Source of the DNA: Bradysia coprophila
Lineage: Eukaryota > Arthropoda > Insecta > Diptera > Sciaridae
Direction of reading: 5' to 3'
DNA: 64,000 nt
NCBI RefSeq assembly: GCF_014529535.1
Contig: NW_023503555.1
Location: 7,192,001-7,256,000 of the forward strand
A program made the translations under genes and the position numbers. Within the stretch, counting starts at the first letter, position 1, and the number at the start of each line of letters is the position of its first letter. This document shows positions 11,601 to 21,929 of the stretch, in pieces. The notes beneath the pieces were generated by a model. The model was not told the origin of the DNA and searched no databases. It worked only from the letters and a program-made list of their open reading frames with translations.

Positions 11601-12722
11601 TGCACCTTGCTTTTTACATTCAAAATTCGTCGGTTAAATTTGATTTTTTTTTTAGACGAATCAGGTATGGTAATATGACGCACGTGAATGTAAGCGTAGC
11701 AGTTACCACTGACAATAAAGCCGTAATGTACGTCGCTCTAGACCGAACAGGTGAGACTTGTGTAAAAAAAAGTTGATTTTTTCTTGGTAACCGTAACCAC
11801 ATTGCCAGAATCGATGTACCGTTGATGATCGATGTACCGTTGATGATCGATGTACCGTTGATGATCGATGTACCGTTGACGATCGATGTACCGTTGATGA
11901 TCGATGTACCGTTGATGATCGATGTACCGTTGATGATCGATGTACCGTTGATGATCGATGTACCGTTGATGATCGATGTACAGTTGCTGATCGATGGACC
12001 GTTGATGATCGATGGACCGTTGATGATCGATGTACCGTTGATGATCGATGTACCGTTGATGATCGATGTACCGTTGATGATCGATGTACCGTTGATGATC
12101 GATGTACCGTTGATGATCGATGTACCGTTGATGATCGATGTACCGTTGATGATCGATGTACCGTCGATGATGGTTACCCTGGTTAACCAAAGTTCAAAGC
12201 TGGTCTCCTTCGTTCCGAGCAAATTTTTTTAATTTCTTTTCCTTTGTATCACAGACGGACAGTATTATGCATGTGATGCTGGGTGTTTAGACGATGCCGT
12301 TAAATTGGGTCCCGAAAAGACCATGTTTCCAGTGAAATTGACTGATCCACTCACAGCCATTTTGTACATTGCGTCCGATAGGGAGCACATTCTTGAACTA
12401 CATCATGCGATACATGTGAAGGAGGTGGCCGAAGGTCTGTGCATTTGATCACGCTAATCGAATTCATGTGACTAAATCTTACGATTTCATGTTTGTAGCA
12501 CCTGCCCACGAACATCACATCATCGCATTGCACAAGCATGGCCATCATTTGGGTGGACTGCCGACGCTATTTTGGATCTCCATCTGCGTGATAATAATTG
12601 TTTTCCATGTGTTCTTGTGTAAACTGATTGTGAAAGAATATTGCGAGCCGCCCGATAAGTTCAGATACAGATATGTCAAACCTTACATGTCATTGGGCTT
12701 TTTTCTTCTTCTTCATATTTGA
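8659..12722 (+). CDS. KIAA2013: KIAA2013 homologue (DUF2152 family), type I or two-pass membrane protein
   Basis: Eight exons join in phase: 8659-8842, 9690-9987, 10056-10232, 10293-10833, 11358-11581, 11656-11750, 12255-12434 and 12499-12722. They give 640 residues, close to the human protein. An N-terminal hydrophobic segment lies at about 31-52 and a second at 588-611, near the C-terminus. The lumenal part holds family-like blocks such as [21 protein letters not shown] and [15 protein letters not shown]2013 proteins are conserved in animals but their biochemical role is unknown, so I give none. The first ATG of the exon at 8659 was taken, as the earlier GTG is unlikely. Intron 1 is 847 bp, intron 4 carries a CCTGA-rich repeat, and intron 6 carries an 18-bp minisatellite. 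The last residues ([12 protein letters not shown]) are hydrophobic and could reflect a missed final splice. Confidence 0.85.
8843..9689. other. First intron of the KIAA2013-like gene with an open, GC-richer island
   Basis: From about 9390 to 9720 several frames stay open on both strands and base composition is richer in GC than in the neighbouring introns. No family is recognised in any of the six frames. It could be a remnant of an older exon, a minus-strand gene piece, or just a compositional island. Confidence 0.35.
10905..11290. repeat. CCTGA/TCAGG-rich dispersed repeat, copy 2, in intron 4
   Basis: It starts near AAGGCTCGGGTAGAGTTCAGG and ends near AATCAGGTTCGGGTTCC. It is dense in ACCTGA, TCAGGTT and CGGGTT words. 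It sits wholly within the intron between exons 4 and 5 of the KIAA2013-like gene and shares its AAGGCTCGG border with the copies near 5118 and 59740. Confidence 0.55.
11784..12190. mobile_element. Small inverted-repeat element carrying an 18-bp minisatellite
   Basis: The segment begins TTGGTAACCGTAACCA (11784-11799). The reverse complement of its end (12171-12190) reads TTGGTTAACCAGGGTAACCA, so the two ends form a short inverted repeat around the tandem array at 11810-12170. This layout, with short inverted ends around tandem repeats, is known for several non-autonomous insect DNA elements. No clear target-site duplication is visible. It lies in intron 6 of the KIAA2013-like gene. Confidence 0.45.
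11810..12170. repeat. 18-bp minisatellite, about 20 units
   Basis: The unit ATCGATGTACCGTTGATG repeats about 20 times with few changes (GAC for GAT once, GGACC for GTACC twice, one CAGTTGCTG variant). Because 18 is a multiple of three, long open frames appear on both strands (IDVPLM and NGTSII repeats). They are not real genes. The array is purely intronic. Confidence 0.95.
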
Positions 12723-14333
12723 ATACTCTTCCGGAAGAAGATCTTTTGAGAGATCCCTTTGTCGAAAAAGGTTGTTCCGAGATAATGAAGGCTGGAACTC
12801 TTGCCACCTCGATATATTTCCAGGTATGTGTTCTACAGCTTTGGTCGGACAAGGTCGATAATAGAGTTCAGTTCATTGAGGAGAACACACTTCCCAATGG
12901 GAGGGGGTTTCTAGTTCATCATCCTGAGGAGTGGCAGCTGTTAATAGGGTTGGAAGTGACAAAAAAAATGTTGTTATTTTAGGGACTTGTTGTAGGAAGT
13001 GCATACCTTAGGTCAAATGAGGAAGAGAGGCGAAAACAATTTTTCGCAATAAAGGCAATGGAAAGTCCTACTTTTCGTCACTTGTTGCGAAAACAATTTT
13101 CGATTGCGATTATTGAGGTGGTAGTCGGTTGATTCATACAAATTCCGCATTATTCCGCATGGTTCACCATCATCCAGCTCTAGATCTTTCGGATTTTTAG
13201 ATAATTTCAGATTTTTTTTTGGGTTCCCACAATTCCATCACTCCACATGGTCCAAAATCTTCCAAGTTCTAGTACTTCTGAATTAATCATAGTTTTTGTG
13301 TGATTATTTTGGGATTTTAGTGATTATTGAGGTGGGAGTGGGCGGTTTCCTACACAGTAGGTGACTCAAATGGTAATGCAATTGCTGTGTAATATGCTTG
13401 CATTAATGCAAACAACAAACTCTCAATAGGGGAAACGTGACTCAAGTCCCTATACATGCTTACAACAGAACTAATATCATTTTAGGTGATGCAATCTACG
13501 CCTTAACACAGGAAAATATTTTTAAAAGAAAATTGTATTTTTAACCAAAAATTCTTGCGTCACAAGTGGCAGTTGTTGAGTTACACACGACTCTCAATGA
13601 TTGACGCTGTCGGCAAGTCAGTCACTGCATACAAAATTCGTATTACGAACAATATTTTCATGGATCGAAAATTTTACCGACTCGCAGGCTGCGCTGTCGT
13701 TGATATTTGTGGTAGTGACCATAACAATTTCCACAATCTATTCAGAAGCATATAACGGCCACTTTGTCATGCAATTTTTTTTTCTTGCGTTCAGGGGCAG
13801 AATACGTTCTCGAAAATGAATCAGTTTTTTTTTGTGTGTATACAGAGGGATTGCGTTACGTTTCTTTTATTAAAAGTTACTGATTTCGCTCCTCACTAAT
13901 AGGCTAATTAGTAATAGACAATCCATAACACAGTGATCTTTGTGTTTCTCTTCAATAAATCTGCTGACTTGAGTTGGAAATTATTGGATAAAACTAACAG
14001 TCGAGCCGAATCATGATTGTCAGTGGTCGTAAAACAACGTGTCCAAAATCAAAACACTCACTGTACTCAATCGGGGATAGTGGTTGAAGCATTTGTTACT
14101 ACTTTTGCAAATTCGAAACTCATAGGCGCAGTTCTATCGAGAGTTCTACGAGACGCTTTTATAAAAAAAAAAAACATTGCGTGGTTCTAATTATAGCTCG
14201 AAGTGGTCACCGATGCCAAATATAAAACGTAAACGCTCTTATGTGGTGTATTCACACAGAATTTATTCGCGAACTGGCGGCATGATTTTTTTGTAATATG
14301 TTGAGCGACACTCCTTTCTAAGACTCAGTCAGT
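12723..14333. other. Intergenic stretch after the KIAA2013-like gene
   Basis: A short coding-like segment at 12719-12822 ends at a good donor (CCAG|GTATGTG) but no partner exon or family is recognised. A dispersed repeat occupies about 13090-13400. TATAAA-like sequence at about 14220 lies some 110 bp before the next gene and may belong to its promoter. Confidence 0.4.
13090..13400. repeat. Dispersed repeat with conserved 3' end, copy 1
   Basis: It contains ATTATTGAGGTGG twice and ends in GTGACTCAAATGGTAATGCA ATTGCTGTGTA. The same tail, preceded by a GGTTACTACCCAGCAGTTG-type block, occurs at 24940-25155, in its duplicate at 31895-32110, and at 33275-33490. The family is unrecognised; a SINE-like or non-autonomous DNA element is possible. 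Confidence 0.5.
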
Positions 14334-14733
14334 ATGTCATCTTATCGTGAAAGTTTGCGTTCTTTTAATGCTTCAATAGTGTTATTTTTTGTGGCCTTAA
14401 TTCACTTGATTCAAGCCGTAAATGGCGGTGTTGTTAGTTGGGGGCGAGGTGGTGCTAGTTGGGGACGAGGTGGTCGACGGAATCGTTGTAAAAATCCACC
14501 TTGTTATACCGAGCCTCAGCCACCAGTAAGTTTTAATTCGTTTGGTTACTATGACACAAATTGCAAAATAAAAAACATTTTAGGAGGACTTGACTGTGCC
14601 TATCATCGTATTAACATGCATAGGATCGGTGATTGTGTTAATTTGTTCATGTTCCTGCTATGTAAGACATCGTAAAAGAAAAACTGAAATTAAACCTGAT
14701 ATTGAAATTGCCAACATTCACGAAAATAAATAA
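14334..14733 (+). CDS. Unrecognised small single-pass membrane protein with Gly/Arg-rich ectodomain
   Basis: Two exons (14334-14525 and 14584-14733) join in phase 0 across a 58-bp intron (CCA|GTAAGT ... TTTTAG|GAG) to give 113 residues. A signal peptide spans about 12-30 (IVLFFVALIHLIQAVNG). A short lumenal part follows, with a duplicated SWGRGGA-like unit and CKNPPCY. The transmembrane segment starts after EDLT (about 69-91: VPIIVLTCIGSVIVLICSC) and is rich in cysteine. A basic cytosolic tail (RHRKRK) ends at HENK. The stop codon overlaps AATAAATAAA, a likely polyadenylation signal. Unspliced, the frame stops early and loses the membrane segment, which supports splicing. No family is recognised. 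The layout is that of a type I membrane protein, with the cysteine cluster at the inner face a possible palmitoylation site (inference). Confidence 0.72.
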
Positions 14734-14932
14734 ATTTTTAAAGTACACAAGAGGCGTGGTACCTCTATTGGTATCATTGATGATTGGAATTAAATTTTAT
14801 TTTATAGAGCAGTCCTGTCAACCTGTGATTTCAGCATTACAATGACCAATACAAAGAAGCTGTGAGTCAAAAACACAATTTAGTAAAACAACTTCACCTT
14901 TCAGAAGGTCAGAAGTCTAATCATTTCAACCT

Positions 14933-15192
14933 AAGAGTAATTATACCTAGAGAGGAAATTTCGAACCAAATTACGTAAAATATGTGGTCCCAACATGAAA
15001 TACGAAATGTTTATTGGTATGTGTGTTTGCCCTCTTAATTAAGAGGGCAAATTGAATTATCAAAAGCGAAATGGCGTCAACGCATACTGTAAAATTGGTG
15101 TAAAATTATACGAAATGTGTATCTTATACAAACTGATGTTGGGACCACATTTCGTCGTACAAATTTCCTCTCTAGGTATAATTACTCTAAGA
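14933..15192. mobile_element. MITE-like element with about 60-bp terminal inverted repeats
   Basis: The left end AGAGTAATTATACCTAGAGA and the reverse complement of the right end are almost identical through GGAAATTT. They match again further in at TGTGGTCCCAACAT. The element may be flanked by TA. The centre contains a perfect 26-bp palindrome (TTTGCCCTCTTAATTAAG..., 15027-15052). No coding frame is present. The TA flanks suggest a Tc1/mariner-type parent, but this is inference. Confidence 0.75.
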
Positions 15193-15499
15193 TTTCAACG
15201 ACAAAAATAGCTAAAGTGCAGATTGAAAGCGAAGCAGTAAACATGTTAATCCCATAGAGGTACCCATAGAGGTTTAATCCACAATGAGATATGATATGGC
15301 AAAAAACATCAAAATTTAATCCATTTGAAACGAAACTATTTGTCTTGCTCACACCCTTAGACTAAATAGATATAGACTGGCAATCCGTAGATTACTGTTA
15401 GTCTAAGCATACACCAATATGTAATTTAAATTTATCACATACGCGCGGTGTTCGGATGTCAAAATTACTTAACTAGAAGTTTATTTCAAAAATTACACT

Positions 15500-15765
15500 T
15501 CAGTTCTATATTGTTGTCTCGTTTTCGCTTATGTGATAAAATAGAGTACACACTTGTCACTATCAGTCTCGGCAAGCCTCGACTTCTTCGTGACAAGTGT
15601 GTAATATATATATTATCATACTGAGGCCATGTTGTGACGTCACAGTTATTTATCTAGACGGCTGTGTAGATGGATAAATGGAAATTATTGACAAGTGCAT
15701 CTGTTGTGTTTCGTTTTCGCTCGGCAAGCCTCGATTGTCCATCTCATGTATCGATAATCTTATAT
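15500..15765. repeat. Paired repeat with TCGTTTTCGCT and CGGCAAGCCTCGA words
   Basis: Two related blocks share TCGTTTTCGCT followed by CGGCAAGCCTCGA. In the first block, ACACACTTGTCAC faces GTGACAAGTGTGT as a hairpin of 13-bp arms. The origin is not recognised. Confidence 0.45.
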
Positions 15766-17357
15766 TAACTTAAAACAGGAATAGTTTCAAGCATGAGTGA
15801 TACTTTAAATAGGGTACAACTGTAAGACACTATAAAAAAAAAACAATTTCATATAAAACAGAACTCTATTTGGCAACTGTAGTGTCATGTCGTGTGCCTG
15901 AACCTCTGATTTCTCTTCGTATTTTACTTTTTTGGGTCATAACAAACAACTTTTGTTCGAAGGGTAGAGTGGCGCAGCGGGCGCTTTTCGAAATAATGTA
16001 AAACATTATGTGTGTTTCAGCGATTTCGTTCCATACATTTTTACGAGGTACGTGAAATTGGCGAAAATAAATCTCCTCATATATGGAATCTGTTGATTGT
16101 TTGTGGAGTGGACACAAATTAAACATTTTTTTGTATGGAGACTTTGATTAAATTTGGTTCAGGCACACCGTGATAGATGATGTCAAGATGATAGACAAAC
16201 GGTGTCACACGACTTTAAGTAGTCGGAATCCTCTCAATTTTGATTTGGATTCTGGAAAAGACTATGTTGGAAGCTCTGATTTACATTTTACATACTAGTA
16301 AGGTCCAAGCAACATTTATGACCACATATATATCGAGTGGTCATCACTAAAATGTCACTGCACATTGTAACCGTTTTTTTATTGAAGTTTTCTACACTGA
16401 ACTACTAAAAAAGTTTGTCTACTATTCATCTTAAAAAATCAGAAAATGGCAAATAAACGGTCACCATTATAAAGGAAACGTGAAGTTACTCTGCCAAAAC
16501 TTATTCTTTTATCTTATTTCTATTTATTGATAAAAAACGACGTTAAAAAAACTAAGAAAAAATCTTTGCTCCTAAAATCACTCTTTTTTTTTATACCAGA
16601 CAATAGGGACGGTAGCTGCTAATTTTTCCAAACTTATATGGCAAGTATGGTATCAGTCGAAAGCTAAAAGCATTGGCTACAATAAAAAAATAAATTTGGG
16701 ATACTTACGTTAGTTTAGCATATCAAAACAACGTCTACAAACAGTTGAAAAGTACTTTCTGTAAAACGGCTCGGTGAATTTTTTAATTTTATATGTATAT
16801 TATCTAAACTCAACCCATGCTAACATTTCAAGAAAAAAAAGTTGAGGTTATCCTACCTTTTCATTTAAATTTGGTTCAGCCCCCCCCCCCATGTCATAGT
16901 AGATGAATTCTTTTTTATGTGTTCCCGCGTAATAAGGCCGATTTTTACGTTGCGAAAAAGAAACGAAGGAAATATTATGATAAATGCCCGCGTAATATTC
17001 GTATAGTTCTGTCATCGACGAGCAGCGATTGTAGTGATTCTAGTACACTTTTGTTGTCAAACCATCTGTCAAAAAAATGTACAAAATTTTCGGGACTTTC
17101 CCGTCATCCGAGTAGACGAATAAGAAAATTTACCTGACATTTAATAACAGCACTGTCGGAGCTGTCGGAACTGTCAAATATTTCGTCAGCCTTTGTTGAT
17201 AAGCAAGTTGTGTTAATCATCTGATGAACTGGTGTCAAGCCTGGAGATATAATCGAACTATTAAGTACGTTCGTGGTGTTTCTGTGAACATTTATCGACT
17301 TATTTGAACCATTCTTTGTTCGTTATATAGTACGTGACACAAAGTAAAAAATTTACA

Positions 17358-20300
17358 ATGGGTTCTTCAACATCGAGAGAAGAACCTACTCCCGAGCGCA
17401 GACCAAACGCTATACCAACAGTTTCAAGTTATCAACCATGGGGTTCATACCGTTCACCAGCAGATCCACGACATCAACCAACAGTTTCACAGCACCAATC
17501 AGCAGTTTCACATCGTCAACCGGAAGTTCCACATTGTCAACCAGAAGTTCCACGTCGTGAACCAGCAGCTTCGCACCATCCATCGACAGTTTCACACCAT
17601 CATCAACCAAGTGTTTCACGTTGCCAACCAGAAGTTTCACTTCGTGATACAGTTGTAACACATCAATCGCACCATCCATCATCAGCTTCACCTCATCATC
17701 AGTTAACAGTTTCACAACATGGACCAACAGTTTCAAATCGTCAGCCAGAAGTTCAACGTCGTGAACCAACAGCTTCATACCATCCATCGTCAGTTTCACA
17801 TAAGCGAAACGATTACGAGTCAGACGTGAATACCACTGGCGATGCCTTCGTACGAAGTGCATTAGAAAAATGCAATTGCGAAACCGTTCTGCAAGTATTC
17901 GTTGGTAGGTACAATGCATTTTATTTGATCCTAATCTCAATTCTCAATTCTACAGACAATGAAATCGACAGGGCTGCATTTCTGCTGTTAACTGAAGACG
18001 ATCTAAAAACGTTACTGCCTACAAAAATGGGACCGCGAAAGAAAATATGGGAATTCATTCAGGGTGTACGTGATGCGGCAATGAGTGACGATGGACAATT
18101 TCAGGACATACAGTCGTCCTCCACTAATTTACTGCCGCATGTAGCAGAAACTATCATCTCGGAACAACTGGATCACTTGGATCTCACAGATGAAATGCCA
18201 CAGCCTGTCACTGCATTGACACCTTTTTCGCCAAACACTCGGACAGGACACTCTTCCAGTTCTTATGACTATGATGTCTATGATGATGAGAATATCGGAT
18301 TCACGAACGAACCAGCTCCACCACAGGTGGTTGTCAATCGCATGAATCAGATGACTTTAAATATGCAAATCGTAAATCATCATCACAACCGATTTCCGGA
18401 CTTTAATTTCGGGACAGATTTGAATCGATTTGTTGCTGAAGAGGCGACACAGAACGAGAGACATGGCGCTGAGGGAAATGTAATGGCGGTGGAATATGAA
18501 TCAGTGGAACACAGTGCCGAGAAACATAAACAAGTGGAACATAAGAACGTGGATCGTGGTTCAGTCAGAGCAGGCAACAAGCAGAAAAATTTCATTTACG
18601 AAAAACAGCAGAGCAAACCATCAGTTTCGAAAAATGTTCCACATCCATCCTTCCCAAGTACTAAAAAGCTTCCCATTTATCAGTACAAAAGCAAATTCTT
18701 GAAGGTAAAAAGTCCTCACTCGCATTCACTCGCCCATATTGATCTTTACTTCCTTTCATGAGATGGTGGAGAATAACCCAGTCGTCATCGTTATTGCTGA
18801 AACTGGATCCGGAAAGTCCACACAAATGCCACAGTACTTGGCGAGGGCCAACTACGACAAAAAGATTATTTGCACTCAGCCACGTCGACTTGCAGCTAAG
18901 TCTTTGGCAAAGCGGGTCGCCTGTGAATTTGGTACGAAATTGGGTCAACAGGTGGGATACCGAGTCAGATTCGACAACTGTACGGAAAATACAACGAAAA
19001 TCAGGTGACACAACCGTTGATGAAACGACTGCTGTTGAAAATTACTAATTTTTTTTTTGAATAATCTCACTCTTGACCAGCTATGTCACCGAAGGTGTTC
19101 TTGTGCATGAACTCTCAACGGACGCTACCGCTAGCAACTATTCCGTGGTGATTATCGATGAAGCTCACGAACGGAACCTGAACACAGACGTACTGCTGGG
19201 TTGTTTAAAGAAAGCTGTTGCATCACGGCCCGATCTTAAGGTCGTTATCAGTTCAGCTACCGTGGAAGCGAAAAAATTCTCAAAATTTTTCGATCACGCT
19301 CCAGTCTTGGATATACCCGGTCGGTCATTTCCAGTTGACATTGTCTATGACGGCAATCTAGATCCAGATTACTTAACGGCCGTTGTCGACAAAGTGTGTC
19401 TTCTGCATAGTTCACCAAAAACTGGTGACATTCTCGTTTTCCTTCCCGGACAAGAAGAGATCGAACATGCTGCTGACACAATAACGACCCGAATTCGTGA
19501 TCGTCCCAACTTGTTTCTGAAAGACTTGGTCCTTCCGCTGTATTCGAAACTACCTTCTGAACAACAAAATTTAATTTTTGAGCCAGCACCGCCGCATACA
19601 AGAAAGGTTCGTGAATTAGTACTAACTCTGCTCTTGTGAGACTTTTACCTATTCGGATCAAATCAGATTATATTGGCCACCAACATTGCTGAGACATCTC
19701 TTACGATCGATGGCATTGTGTTTGTCGTTGATAGTGGAATGGTAAAGCAAGCTGAATATGTGACGAAGGGAAGTGGCGCAGCTCTGGAGTGTACAACACT
19801 TGTAACGATTCGTATAACGAAAGCTCAGGCAAAACAACGATCCGGACGAGCCGGTCGAACACAGCCTGGTGTGGCCTATCGTCTCTATTCGGAAGTAAGT
19901 TACTTGCGACCAGTACGTTTCATCGTTTAAAATGTATGGATTATAGGCGACCTACAATAATATGGCGGAGGCACCCAAACCGGAAATACTGCGTGGCAAT
20001 CTGGAGATGGTCGTGCTACTTCTATTCTCGATGGGTGTGACAAACATTCTGCAGTTCGAGTTTCTTGACAGTCCACCCATGGATTCACTGTTAACTGCGC
20101 TTGAAAAGCTCGAGGAATTCGGGGCGCTGACTAAATCATCGCCTAACGAGTACTGTATAACCAGCATCGGTCGACAAATGTCTAGCTTTCCACTCGAACC
20201 GTACTTGTCAAAAATGTTGATAATGTCGGCTGATGTGGGCTGCTCTGAGGAAATGTTAACCATCATCGCCATATTGTCGGCACAAGTTGACAAACTGTTC

Positions 20301-20909
20301 AAGAGACCAAAGAAGAAGAAAATGGAAGCCGATTTAAAGAAGAAGACGTTCGACTGTCCGGAAGGAGATCACGTCACTCTACTCAAAGTTTACAATGAAT
20401 GGTTACGCCAGAGCAACATCACATCCCGAGCCTGGTGCAAGGAATTCTATTTGGATTGGAAAACGCTGGAGGAAGCCTACGAAATCAGGTGTCAACTGTC
20501 GACGATGTTGGATGAGAAAAAAATTCAGAGAAAGAGTTGCGACGATGATATGACCAAAGTTCAGATTGCAATCGCTTCCGGTTCGTTCCGTAAAATTGCC
20601 TGGAAGACGTCCCGATACGCTTATTTCACATTTTCGAGTCCGCGAGATGACCCGGTGCTCATACATCCATCCAGTGTCTTATTCACAGCCAGTCCGTCAG
20701 TGGTGATTTACAACAGTATCATAAAGACGAAAAAGGCGTACATGAGCCAAGTGTTGCAGATCGATATCGAATACATTCAGCGGTATGCTCCGAATTTTTA
20801 CCGGAAGCTTTCACAGGTTCTGCCATACAATTTGTGTGACACACACACAATGGAGGATGGCCAATATGATGTGTATGATTGTGTATCAATGTTGCAGGAC
20901 CATTATTGA
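17358..20909 (+). CDS. SAM domain-DEAH-box RNA helicase fusion, DHX8-like
   Basis: Six exons join in phase: 17358-17904, 17956-18704, 18763-19004, 19081-19606, 19667-19894 and 19947-20909. They give 1,084 residues; introns are 51-76 bp. The N-terminus MGSSTSRE fits an N-myristoylation signal (Gly2, Ser6). Residues 25-150 are His/Pro/Ser-rich with repeated QPEV and SHH units. A SAM domain covers about 163-224. The helicase core follows: LPIYQY entry, Walker [10 protein letters not shown] (Lys450), Ia [12 protein letters not shown] (539-542), SAT (571-573), [10 protein letters not shown] (745-752). After these come winged-helix/HA2 and OB-fold regions like those of DHX8/PRP22. Such helicases remodel RNA-protein complexes using ATP. 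The S1 domain of true DHX8 is absent and SAM takes its place. ATG 17358 is chosen because the upstream in-frame GTG is unlikely. All motifs are intact. The cellular target is unknown. Confidence 0.85.
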
Positions 20910-21099
20910 AAATTCTATTTTTATACAGCTTTTTAATCGTAAAGTTTTTGATTGTTAGCGCGGTTGACGAGTCGCGAATGTTTCGTTTTCCAGTAAATTA
21001 TTATTTTTCTGTTACAATTACAAATCTGATGATTTGAAAATAATTTTGTTTAATTTATCGATACCATTGAACTCGGCCCCAACTCTTGGATAATTCAAA

Positions 21100-21500
21100 A
21101 ATCCGAAAAAAACGGCGTCAGAATAAGATGGAGTACAAAGAAGTCCGATATTCCTCACGTCTCAACGCCGGTACTGGCCCAAAGTCAAAATATATTTCGA
21201 CAAGAGGAAAACCATCCCCATTCGTTAGACTGTCCATTAATTTTATCTGTATTTGGTATCAATCGAAGGGTAATTTCATTGGCTTTCTTGCCATGCTTCG
21301 ACTTCCCTGTGGACTTTTGTAGTCGTTCTAAGTCAGTGATATGACATCCAAAAATTCTGCTTTAAGTTCTGAAAAATCATTGACGAGAAATAGTTTTCGT
21401 ATTTTCGAAATATTTTTAGACTTTGGTCAGTCTCGGCGCCGTGAGTGGTGCCAGATTTCATTGTACTCTATCTTACACTCCCATCTCTTCCTAAAAAAAA
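21100..21500. mobile_element. Diverged inverted-repeat element, present in both duplication units
   Basis: The left arm, around AAGATGGAGTACAAAGAAGTC at 21126, pairs with the reverse complement of 21395-21475, which reads AAGATAGAGTACAATGAAAT. The pairing continues through CTCACG, GGCCAAAGTC and AAATATTTCGA blocks. The twin copy is at 28055-28470. The arms are well diverged, so insertion predates the segmental duplication. Confidence 0.5.
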
Positions 21501-21929
21501 CCGAACACCAAAAGAAGCATTTTGGTGTTCCGCGGAGAAACCAGACACATTGATCGTATGCATGTTCAACGATCGTAAATTTTTGTGTGGGTTTCCAAGG
21601 AATTCAGCAAGAGAAAAGATGATTTGGCTGAATTCTATTTAATCAACGATCAACGTCTACAGAGTCCATATAGAGGTACTTCACCCAGATACTATGAGAG
21701 AACGGCATTATTGATCAATCGCTGTTGTGACCCACCGTATGTATATGAACCAATTTAACAAAGATAAAAAATGATTTCCAATATCACCTGCAGGTAAAAG
21801 GTCTACCCTCAGGTAAATTACAGTCTTCTATTTATACGATGCCTGCGCAGATGCGGAAATTATTTCATTTTCAGAGAGGGGGAAGAAATCTTTGTTGGAA
21901 TAAGGGTGCTGGAAATCATTGATTTTTCA

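Larger units (their letters stand above)
14734..17357. other. Intergenic stretch before the SAM-DEAH helicase
   Basis: It holds a MITE-like element (14933-15192), a pair of related hairpin repeats (about 15500-15765) and a run of 13 C at about 16880. An open frame at 16919-17137, basic and serine-rich, matches nothing I know and is probably not a gene. The helicase promoter should lie in the last few hundred bases. Confidence 0.45.

Noticed and set aside
11810-12170. Tandem array considered as a CRISPR array
   Set aside because: There are no spacers. The units are contiguous 18-mers in a eukaryotic intron.
11620-12232. Long repeated reading frames on both strands (IDVPLM and NGTSII repeats)
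   Set aside because: They are produced by the 18-bp minisatellite, whose period is a multiple of three. The region is an intron with good splice borders and the flanking exons join in phase without it.
16919-17137. 72-residue basic, serine-rich frame upstream of the helicase
   Set aside because: No family resemblance and no clear splice link to the helicase gene.
17410-17940. 176-residue minus-strand frame rich in KLLV repeats
   Set aside because: It is the antisense shadow of the His/Pro/Ser repeat region of the helicase gene, whose plus-strand frame continues in phase through spliced exons.
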